A stretch of DNA of 64,000 bases, taken from JBHJHP01 sp042219825. Lineage in GTDB: Bacteria; Bacteroidota; Bacteroidia; Bacteroidales; UBA5342. The DNA is taken from positions 186,001-250,000 of the forward strand of contig NZ_JBHJHQ010000008.1 in NCBI RefSeq assembly GCF_042219825.1, read 5' to 3'. Both the position numbers and the translations under genes were made by a program. Positions 39,731 to 47,484 of the stretch are shown here, piece after piece. Under the pieces are notes generated by a model, which saw only the letters and a list, made by a program, of their open reading frames with translations, was not told the DNA's origin and ran no database searches. Every line of letters starts with the position of its first letter. The stretch's first letter is position 1.

Positions 39731-42100
39731 CTACAGCACATTTCCGAATTTTACGCCCACATAAACAGTTCGTGGCGTAACAGGCCCGTACATATAGGCC
39801 GGATCGCGGTCTTTTCCCTGGTCAAAATCAGACTGGTATTCATTGAACACATTCTTCACCCCACACAACCATTCCATCCGGGCATTTTTAAGCTGAATCG
39901 TATAGCTTATCTTTGCCCCAAAATCGAAAAAAGTCGGCGAAATTCTTAATTCACCAAGATCAGGATCAGTATCCGGACCGAAATACGGCACCAACATTTT
40001 CCCTGTGTAATTTCCTGTGGCTGATAAACAAATATTCTTAGCAAAGTCCCAGTCCAGGGCAAAAAATCCGTACTGGTTTGGTGTTCTGAAAAAGCGTGTT
40101 TCATTAAATTCCTGTGGTACGTCGTATTCACTTTTCTGAATTGTAAACCCGGATGTCAGTGAAATATCTTCTGCCGGTCTCAACTGGAACTCTACATTTA
40201 ATCCCGCAACAACAGCGCCATCCTCTGCATTTTTACGCGTATATACCACACGACCTGTTTCATCAGGAATTCCAATTTCATTCACAAACGGATCCTGCAA
40301 ACGGGTATAAAATCCTTCGAGCAGCAATCCGGTGAATACCTTGCCGACCATCCCGTTATAATCGAGCGATGCCATTACACTGTGGCTTGTTTCCTGCTTC
40401 AGATTCGGATCATTAACATTAATGACCTGACGAGAACCGGATGTTTCAATATGCAGGTCTTCATCGAATATCTGTGGCGCACGGTAGCCCTGTGAATAGC
40501 TCATGCGTGCCTGCAGATCATTTACAATTTTATACATCAGGCTCAGACGCGGACTGATGACATTGCCGCTTTTCACTTCAGAATCAGCCTTGGCATGATC
40601 CTGAATCCTGTAATGATCAAAACGGGTACCAACAGCCACCGTGGCCCTGTTAAGCTTCAATTCGTACTGTGCAAAAGCACCGGTTGTAACGGATGACTGA
40701 TCCGACACAGTTGTATTTTCGGTATGAGGCACGCTCACGATTGAATCACCCGAAACAACTGCATTGGCATAATCCGGATACCCGAGTTTCTGATCTACCA
40801 GGTAACTACCGGTGTTTTCAATACCTGTTACCAAAGATGAATGATCGAAAACGGCCTTATACTGAGCACCAATATTGTACGTACGGTCTTTTGATTTACC
40901 ATAATCACTTAACGAATAGTTCGCACCATAATACGAATCCCTGTTCAGAAACTGTCCGGATGCAAAGACAGATAGTATATCATACTGCCTGAAATACTGT
41001 TCGTATGTAATCGCTGCTGTTTTCAGATCGTGTGAAACTGCTTCGGCCACATCACGCTCATGCAGCGGATAATCCTGTTTGTTTCCACCTTCGCGGTTTT
41101 CATTGATGGTAAAAAAATCGAGGGCTACTTTGTTACGGAATCCCAGCTTTTGGAACAGACGTGCACCCAATGTGAGGTTTTTCATAGGAGCCAGCTCGGA
41201 ATATCCGTCCCCGTTGGCATCAAACATCTGGCGATCGCGTGAAAAACCATAAATGGCCAGTCCGGTTCTCTGATCTTCTGAAACCAGTGAAGAATTGAAA
41301 TTTATGGAATACTCCTGCGCTGCACCGCCGGATCCGTTTATCCCTACACCGGTCATGGTATAGTTTGAACCGACTTCATAAGCGTTACGAACCGGATCTT
41401 TCAGAATCAGGTTTATGGTTCCGGCAATGGCATTACTGCCAAACAGTGCTGAACCACCTCCACGCACCACCTCAACTTTTTCGATCATGTTCGACGGAAT
41501 CAGCTCCAGACCATAAACTCCGGCCAGTCCGCTGAATATAGGACGACTATTTATCAGTATCTGTGAATACGGCCCTTCCATTCCATTCATGCGAACCTGT
41601 GTAAAACCACAGTTCTGACAGTTGTTTTCCAGACGTAATCCGGGACAGAAATTAAGGGATTCGCTCAGCGTAACAGATTGCGTGGTATTGAATAGTTTTG
41701 GCGAAAGGGTATTTACAATGACCGGTGCGTCGGTCCGTTTCATCGCGCTGCGGTCAGCCGATACCACCAGTTCATGTAAGTCCAGAACATCTTCTTCAAG
41801 ATCAAACCTGATCTCAGTTTTTTCGTTGGGCCTCGTTATCACCGTTCTTTCCTGAGGCTTATAACCCACAATGCGTGTTACTATGGTCAATTCACCAACA
41901 GGCAAATCCTCCAGTTCATAAAATCCGGTTGCATCGGTAAGTGTGCCAACTGTACTCCCTTTCACAGCCACTGATGCAAAAGGTATTTCGTTTTCTCCTG
42001 AGGTTACCCGGCCTTCGATACTGGCAGATGCTTTAGTATTTTCAGCCATAGCCATATTTAATCCGACTGACAATACAGCCAGTAATACAATACGTTTCAT
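39731..42100 (-). CDS. TonB-dependent receptor, probable metal or metallophore uptake
   Basis: 789 residues. Signal peptide, then a carboxypeptidase-regulatory-like domain (ASIEGRVTSGENEIPFASVAVKGSTVGTLTDATGFYELEDL), plug (LSESLNFCPGLRLENNCQNCGFTQVRMNGMEGPYSQILINS, GGGSALFGSNAIAGTINLIL) and a 22-strand-type barrel ending VYVGVKFGNVL. It is shorter than SusC proteins and has no SusD, like FecA/BtuB/CirA types. The NNCQNCG motif in the plug could bind metal. A His-rich membrane peptide is encoded 62 bp upstream in the same unit, suggesting zinc, copper or another cation. Confidence 0.85.
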   Translation of the reverse strand: MKRIVLLAVLSVGLNMAMAENTKASASIEGRVTSGENEIPFASVAVKGSTVGTLTDATGFYELEDLPVGELTIVTRIVGYKPQERTVITRPNEKTEIRFDLEEDVLDLHELVVSADRSAMKRTDAPVIVNTLSPKLFNTTQSVTLSESLNFCPGLRLENNCQNCGFTQVRMNGMEGPYSQILINSRPIFSGLAGVYGLELIPSNMIEKVEVVRGGGSALFGSNAIAGTINLILKDPVRNAYEVGSNYTMTGVGINGSGGAAQEYSINFNSSLVSEDQRTGLAIYGFSRDRQMFDANGDGYSELAPMKNLTLGARLFQKLGFRNKVALDFFTINENREGGNKQDYPLHERDVAEAVSHDLKTAAITYEQYFRQYDILSVFASGQFLNRDSYYGANYSLSDYGKSKDRTYNIGAQYKAVFDHSSLVTGIENTGSYLVDQKLGYPDYANAVVSGDSIVSVPHTENTTVSDQSSVTTGAFAQYELKLNRATVAVGTRFDHYRIQDHAKADSEVKSGNVISPRLSLMYKIVNDLQARMSYSQGYRAPQIFDEDLHIETSGSRQVINVNDPNLKQETSHSVMASLDYNGMVGKVFTGLLLEGFYTRLQDPFVNEIGIPDETGRVVYTRKNAEDGAVVAGLNVEFQLRPAEDISLTSGFTIQKSEYDVPQEFNETRFFRTPNQYGFFALDWDFAKNICLSATGNYTGKMLVPYFGPDTDPDLGELRISPTFFDFGAKISYTIQLKNARMEWLCGVKNVFNEYQSDFDQGKDRDPAYMYGPVTPRTVYVGVKFGNVL

Positions 42101-42162
42101 GATTACATTTAAATCGTTAGTAATAAATTAGGATCAGCATAAATGCTGAAAAAGAGAATATG

Positions 42163-42519
42163 TCAGGTAAAGCTTGGAGGAGCTCTGCCCAATACGGAAG
42201 CAGAAAATGGTGTCATTACATTTCTGAACAGATCGGCTAAACGAATCAGATGCGTTTTCGCAATCTGTGCAAATGCAAAGCTTAGAAGCACAAAGAATAA
42301 AAGGTGAAGGTGATGCAGCATCATAAAATCTACCGATGTATGATGATGTGTTTTAAACGGTGTTTGTTCTGTTGTTTTATTGTATGGATGAGCATGTGTG
42401 ATTACAGTTCCGTCAGGCAACTTATGTGTATGCAGGTATACCGTTTGGGTTACCACATACATGGTAAATGCTGCAAGCAAAAAACAGGAGATGGCTCTAT
42501 GTAACGCTTTAACTCTCAT
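42163..42519 (-). CDS. Histidine-rich membrane peptide
   Basis: 118 residues. Two hydrophobic segments (ISCFLLAAFTMYVVTQTVYL and LHLLFFVLLSFAFAQIA) flank a periplasmic His-rich stretch HTHKLPDGTVITHAHPYNK...KTHHHTS with about ten His. Such proteins often precede TonB receptors in Bacteroidota and probably buffer or deliver a divalent metal. No enzyme domain is visible. First gene of a two-gene unit with the receptor; a TATCTTTG box lies 18 bp upstream. Confidence 0.75.
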   Translation of the reverse strand: MRVKALHRAISCFLLAAFTMYVVTQTVYLHTHKLPDGTVITHAHPYNKTTEQTPFKTHHHTSVDFMMLHHLHLLFFVLLSFAFAQIAKTHLIRLADLFRNVMTPFSASVLGRAPPSFT

Positions 42520-42536
42520 CCTTTAAGATTTCACTA

Positions 42537-42544
42537 CAAAGATA
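42537..42544 (-). promoter_or_regulatory. -7 promoter box of the His-rich/TonB receptor operon
   Basis: The minus strand reads TATCTTTG (TAnnTTTG), 18 bp upstream of the ATG at 42519. Confidence 0.45.
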
Positions 42545-42615
42545 GAGCGCGTATTCCCGTTGGAAATACCAAGATGTTATGATTTTTTACCGAGAGCTTC
42601 ACGCTTCGATTGCTT

Positions 42616-42648
42616 AGCGAGGGTTTCGTTACAAACGAAGCCCTCGCT
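42616..42648. repeat. 15-bp-stem hairpin in divergent spacer
   Basis: AGCGAGGGTTTCGTT (42616-42630) pairs with AACGAAGCCCTCGCT (42634-42648) around ACA with one G-U wobble. No T-tract follows. It stands in the 313-bp gap (42520-42832) between two divergent units. The gap also holds the promoter to the left and the inverted repeat at 42795; no gene was seen. Confidence 0.55.
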
Positions 42649-42794
42649 TGTCGCGCAGTTCTCAAATCAACCAAATACCTGTTTAGCAGTACAAACAGCA
42701 ATTCACAATCAGGGTAAGCCCATAATCAAGGTACAATAACTGTATACGTATCAAAAAAGACCGCACGCTGATATAACCTCTGCAATATCAATAG

Positions 42795-42817
42795 GTTAAC
42801 TAATTTTAACAGTTAAC
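42795..42817. promoter_or_regulatory. Inverted repeat just upstream of the first susC
   Basis: GTTAACT-N9-AGTTAAC, perfect 7-bp arms, ends 15 bp before the ATG at 42833. It could be an operator or a leader hairpin overlapping the ribosome-binding zone. No TAnnTTTG box was found nearby. Confidence 0.35.
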
Positions 42818-42832
42818 TTAAAAAAACGAGAC

Positions 42833-45800
42833 ATGCGACTAAAGACCTTTTTACTCCTATTAGGAATTCTGATGTCCTTTACATTTAAAGGACAGGTAAG
42901 GACTGTTACAGGTGTTGTTACTTCTGCGGAAGACAATTCACCTATACCAGGTGTAACAGTAGTTTTGGAAGGCACCTCTTCCGGCTCCATCACTGATATT
43001 GATGGGAAATATTCCATTGAGGTACCTGCCAATGCAAAAGTCCTGGTGTTTTCATTTGTGGGAATGGAGACACAATACGTAGATGTAAGCAGTAAAACCG
43101 TTTTAAACGTGACCCTGCAACCAGCCAACATCAACATTGAAGAACTCGTAGTCACTGCTATGGGGATTAAGCGTGAAGCCAAAGCATTGGGTTACGCCAC
43201 CTCCCAGGTTTCATCTGATGACATTATGAAATCAGGCGAGCAGAATGCCATTCAGGCCTTGTCCGCCAAAGCTTCAGGGGTTCAGGTGGTAAGTTCTGCC
43301 GGCGTACCGGGAGCTTCCAGTAAGATCATCATCCGCGGAAGTTCGTCGTTTACCGGCAATAACCAGCCGTTGATTGTTGTAGATGGTGTTCCTATTGACA
43401 ATTCCACCATTCAGACTGTTGCCGGAGACAACCCTTACAACAAGGACCTGGAAGGTGTAGACCCGTCAAACGGTGCGCTGGACATTAACCCGGCTGATGT
43501 GGCAAGTGTAACCATACTTAAAGGTCCGGCTGCAGCAGCGCTGTATGGTGTAAGGGCAGCAAACGGCGCCATTGTTTACACGACCAAACGCGGATCCAAG
43601 GGTAAAATCAGGGCATCATACGATTATTCCCTGGAATTATCTGAGGTGAACAAACTTCCCGAATTTCAGAATGTGTATTCACAGGGCAGCAATGGAGAAT
43701 TCGGTATGGATACGTATGTGAGTTGGGGTGCCAAACTATCAGACTTAGGCATTCAGCCAACAGATAATGTCGATAACTTTTTTCAGACTGGCATATCACA
43801 CATTCATAACTTTTCGGTATCCGGAGGTGACGAAAAAGGTTCCGTCAGATTATCCATTGGTAATTCAAGCCTCGAAGGAATTGTACCAAATACGTATTAC
43901 GACCGTACATCTGTACGTTTAACCGGCGATGCCGATGTGGCTCCAGGCTTAAAAATAAACGGAACCGCGGCATATGTTAAATCCGGAGGAAACAAAGCAC
44001 AAAAAGGTAGTAACCTCGCCGGTCTTATGCTTTCATTATTCAGAACACCGGTGAGCTATAATCTGAACGATCCGGCAGAAGGCGGTTATGAAACGCCCGA
44101 AGGCGTTCAAAGAAAGTACATCGACTACTTTGACAACCCGTATTGGTCAGCTTATAACAACACGTTCAAAAACAGCCAGGACAGGTTTATGGGAAATACC
44201 GGTTTCAACTACAATTACAAATGGCTGACCCTGGATTATAAAGTAGGAATTGACTTTTATACGGATTCCAGGAAGGGAATAATCGCACTGGGTTCAAACG
44301 GTGGAGACGCAGGTGATGGCTTAGGTGAAGTAACGGAAAACATGAAACGCAACCGCGAATTCTACTCCAACTTTATCCTCTCCGCAAAACACAAATTCGG
44401 GAAAAATTTACTGGGGAATTTAAGTCTGGGTCATAACCTGAATGAACAGTTCTACCAGAACCTGTTCGGAAGAGCGAGGAATCTGTCTGCGCCTGACTTT
44501 TATAACCTGAGCAATGGCTCCGACCTTTACAGTTACGAAGAACAATATACTGTAAGAACAGCAGCATTATTTTTTATCGCAGATCTGGAATGGCAGGATA
44601 TGTTATTCCTGAATGTGACCGGACGAAATGAATGGGCATCAACCCTGGGTAGTGCGAAAAAAGATTTCTTCTATCCTTCTGTTACCGGTTCATTTGTATT
44701 CTCTGAAGTATTACCGGAAAACAATATCCTCAGTTTTGGTAAAGCCAGACTTGGCTGGGCAAAAGCAGGGAACAATCCCCAGGCTTATAAATATACGTAT
44801 GAAGCGTACCGAACTCAGACCTATTATACGCAACCTTCTGTAGCAGCCGGTATGACAAACGGTCTGGGCTGGCCTTACCTTGGTCAGAACGGATTTACAA
44901 GAGCGGCAACCATGGGTAACGATGAGTTGCGACCAGAGTTGACTACAGGTATTGAAGGTGGTCTCGACCTACGGTTCTTTAACGGAAGGCTTTACACTGA
45001 CATTACTTATTATCATCAGACCACAACAGATATTCTGGTTCAGCGCCCGATTGCCTCAACCTCAGGCTACCAGTACATCTGGGAGAACTCCGGAGAAATG
45101 GTAAACAAAGGTATAGAGCTCACGCTAGGTATAACACCGGTTAAATCAGCTCAGTTCCGCTGGGACATTATTGGCAACTTCAGCCGAAACGTTAATGAAG
45201 TTCTTAAACTGAACGATGCCGTTGATGCTGAAGGCAATCCCGTGGTCAAAGAAATTGAGATAGAATCAGCATTTACCGGATTCGGTTCATATGCAATTGT
45301 TGGAAAACCTTACGGTGCGTTGTATTCCGATATGTGGTTACGCGATGATAATGGACTGATGGTCTGTGATGCTGAAGGGTATCCTATTATCGCTGATAAC
45401 AGAGGCTATGTTGGAAACCCGTTTCCTGACTGGATGGCCAATATCCGGAATACATTTCAGTATCAGAATCTGAGTCTCAGCTTCCTGCTGGATATTCGTC
45501 AGGGTGGCGATCTGTGGGGTGGCACCATCGCCCGTTTAAACCAGATAGGACGTACAGCTATCACAGCCGACCGCGAAGGAACAATCATCGTGGAAGGTGT
45601 GAAAGAAGATGGCACTCCTAACGATGTTCCCATCACCAAGGAGGATTATTACCGCTATGTACTTGGGGATTGGGGACCCGGTGAAAATGCGCGTTACGAC
45701 GGATCATGGATCCGGTTACGCGACCTTTCCCTGTCGTATAAATACCGTACAAAAGGCGCTGTTTCAAACTACATTAAAGACATCACACTCACAGCAACAG

Positions 45801-45946
45801 GTCGTAATTTATGGTTAAAAACCGATTATCCCGGTGTTGACCCTGAAACAAGCCTGACCGGTGCCGGATCGAATCTGAATGGTTTCGATTACTTCAATAT
45901 GCCAGGTACCAAATCATATCTGTTCAGTGTAAAAGTAAACTTTTAA
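42833..45946 (+). CDS. SusC-type TonB-linked outer-membrane transporter (orphan pair)
   Basis: 1037 residues. Signal peptide, carboxypeptidase-like domain (VTGVVTSAEDNSPIPGVTVVLEGTSSGSITDIDGKYSIEV), plug (NAIQALSAKASGVQVVSSAGVPGASSKIIIRGSSSF, PLIVVDGVPIDN, LKGPAAAALYGVRAANGAIVYTTKRG) and barrel ending in MPGTKSYLFSVKVNF. It imports oligomers together with its SusD partner 12 bp downstream. No hydrolase, SGBP or regulator accompanies the pair, so the ligand may be a peptide or a glycan degraded elsewhere. Confidence 0.92.
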   Translation: MRLKTFLLLLGILMSFTFKGQVRTVTGVVTSAEDNSPIPGVTVVLEGTSSGSITDIDGKYSIEVPANAKVLVFSFVGMETQYVDVSSKTVLNVTLQPANINIEELVVTAMGIKREAKALGYATSQVSSDDIMKSGEQNAIQALSAKASGVQVVSSAGVPGASSKIIIRGSSSFTGNNQPLIVVDGVPIDNSTIQTVAGDNPYNKDLEGVDPSNGALDINPADVASVTILKGPAAAALYGVRAANGAIVYTTKRGSKGKIRASYDYSLELSEVNKLPEFQNVYSQGSNGEFGMDTYVSWGAKLSDLGIQPTDNVDNFFQTGISHIHNFSVSGGDEKGSVRLSIGNSSLEGIVPNTYYDRTSVRLTGDADVAPGLKINGTAAYVKSGGNKAQKGSNLAGLMLSLFRTPVSYNLNDPAEGGYETPEGVQRKYIDYFDNPYWSAYNNTFKNSQDRFMGNTGFNYNYKWLTLDYKVGIDFYTDSRKGIIALGSNGGDAGDGLGEVTENMKRNREFYSNFILSAKHKFGKNLLGNLSLGHNLNEQFYQNLFGRARNLSAPDFYNLSNGSDLYSYEEQYTVRTAALFFIADLEWQDMLFLNVTGRNEWASTLGSAKKDFFYPSVTGSFVFSEVLPENNILSFGKARLGWAKAGNNPQAYKYTYEAYRTQTYYTQPSVAAGMTNGLGWPYLGQNGFTRAATMGNDELRPELTTGIEGGLDLRFFNGRLYTDITYYHQTTTDILVQRPIASTSGYQYIWENSGEMVNKGIELTLGITPVKSAQFRWDIIGNFSRNVNEVLKLNDAVDAEGNPVVKEIEIESAFTGFGSYAIVGKPYGALYSDMWLRDDNGLMVCDAEGYPIIADNRGYVGNPFPDWMANIRNTFQYQNLSLSFLLDIRQGGDLWGGTIARLNQIGRTAITADREGTIIVEGVKEDGTPNDVPITKEDYYRYVLGDWGPGENARYDGSWIRLRDLSLSYKYRTKGAVSNYIKDITLTATGRNLWLKTDYPGVDPETSLTGAGSNLNGFDYFNMPGTKSYLFSVKVNF

Positions 45947-45958
45947 AAAACCGCACAT

Positions 45959-47353
45959 ATGAAAATCTTAAAATTCACAATAGGAATAGTTTGTGCTTTG
46001 GCACTCACTACAGGATGTACAGAGAGTTACATCGAAGGATACGATGTTTCGCCCAATGACCCGTCTGTGGTACCTGAGGCGAACCTGCTAACGGCTGCCG
46101 AGGTTGCCCTGTTCGGAAATGTAACAGGTGAAATGGCCCGCGAAACATCTGTTTTCATGCAAAGCCAGGCTGGCTTAAAAGACCAGTCCCTGGAGGAACA
46201 TGCGCGCTACCGGATCTTTGAAGGCGACAACCAGAACGACTGGGAATCCATCTATACCGATTGGCTTGATCCGGCCTGTGACCTTATCGACAAGGCAGAA
46301 GGTGTAAATCCGTATTACAAAGGAATAGGTTTGATCCTGAAAGCCTGGGCCGGTGCTTACACCAGCGACATTTGGGGAGATATTCCGTTTTCTCAGGCCA
46401 TTAAGGGACTGGAAAACCTGAATCCGGAATACGATACACAGGAAATGGTTTATCAACAGGCCCAGAACCTATTGAGTCAGGCCATTACAGAATTGAGTAA
46501 ACCAGAAAGTGCTAACCTGCTTCTTCCCGGGTCGGATGACCTCATTTTCGGAGGAGATGCAGAGAAATGGATTAAACTGGCATGGACACTTAAGGCACGC
46601 TACTTCAACCGGGTCAGTAAACACTACGCCTACAGTGCAGACAGTGTACTTTATTGTCTGCAGTTTGGGATGACAGAGGAAGCTGATAATGCCATGGCTG
46701 TTTTTGGTGAAACGGCAAACAATGCCAACCAGTGGTATGCCTTTTATGTGTTACGTCCCGGATATATGGGCATGGGAGCCTACCTGGTAGACCGGCTCAA
46801 AGCGAATAGCGACCCAAGATTACCATTTTACTGTGCTGAAGATGCCAACGGGAATTACACCCCTTCTGGAATTGACACGCGTACACCTGTACTCGAAGCC
46901 AGTGAAATTGGTCCGCTGTTTAACGCTTCCGCCCAACCGGTTCCTTTGGTCACATCTTTTGAAGTCAAATTCCTGGAAGCCGAAGCTCTGTTAAGAAAAG
47001 GAAGTAACGACCTGGCAGCCCAGGCTTGTAACGATGGAATAAAAGCATCTGTTTTATGGGCTACAGGAGCTGATGCCCCGGAAGAATTTGTTACTGCCAT
47101 AGCTTCTCTGACCGCTACAGACATCAATCTTGAGACGATCATCCTTAATAAATATGATGCCATGTTTACACAGCTGGAAGTATGGACAGACTGGCGCAGA
47201 ACAGGTTATCCGGTTCTTACTCCTAATCCCGATCCGCTCGCCAATCAGAACGGTATACCTTTCCGATACCCGACCTGTATCAGCGAACGTAACTATAACA
47301 GCAACGCCATAGTCGTAAACAACAACTATATCAAACCCTGGTTTGCAGAGTAG
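45959..47353 (+). CDS. SusD/RagB-type lipoprotein (SusD-like_2 group)
   Basis: 464-residue lipoprotein, lipobox TTGC (MKILKFTIGIVCALALTTGC). Helical TPR-like body with LIDKAEGVNPYYKGIGLILKAWAGAYTSDIWGDIPFSQAI and the C-terminal LNKYDAMFTQLEVWTDWRRTGYPVL, typical of the SusD-like_2 group, which often binds small or peptide ligands. It caps the SusC channel. A terminator follows 10 bp after the stop. Confidence 0.9.
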   Translation: MKILKFTIGIVCALALTTGCTESYIEGYDVSPNDPSVVPEANLLTAAEVALFGNVTGEMARETSVFMQSQAGLKDQSLEEHARYRIFEGDNQNDWESIYTDWLDPACDLIDKAEGVNPYYKGIGLILKAWAGAYTSDIWGDIPFSQAIKGLENLNPEYDTQEMVYQQAQNLLSQAITELSKPESANLLLPGSDDLIFGGDAEKWIKLAWTLKARYFNRVSKHYAYSADSVLYCLQFGMTEEADNAMAVFGETANNANQWYAFYVLRPGYMGMGAYLVDRLKANSDPRLPFYCAEDANGNYTPSGIDTRTPVLEASEIGPLFNASAQPVPLVTSFEVKFLEAEALLRKGSNDLAAQACNDGIKASVLWATGADAPEEFVTAIASLTATDINLETIILNKYDAMFTQLEVWTDWRRTGYPVLTPNPDPLANQNGIPFRYPTCISERNYNSNAIVVNNNYIKPWFAE

Positions 47354-47362
47354 GAAACACAC

Positions 47363-47388
47363 GAAAGGGCACTTAATCGTGCCCTTTC
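47363..47388 (+). terminator. Terminator after the first susCD pair
   Basis: GAAAGGGCAC (47363-47372), loop TTAATC, GTGCCCTTTC (47379-47388), perfect 10-bp stem followed by ATATTTAT. It ends the two-gene unit and may also serve the convergent HTCS gene ending at 47485. Confidence 0.7.
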
Positions 47389-47484
47389 ATATTTATAACC
47401 ACTTACAGGTAAAGCTTATCTACTGTAATAATCTGGTGTTGAATGTCCCTTTGAATTTATGCAAGAATTAGACAGAACCAGTAA

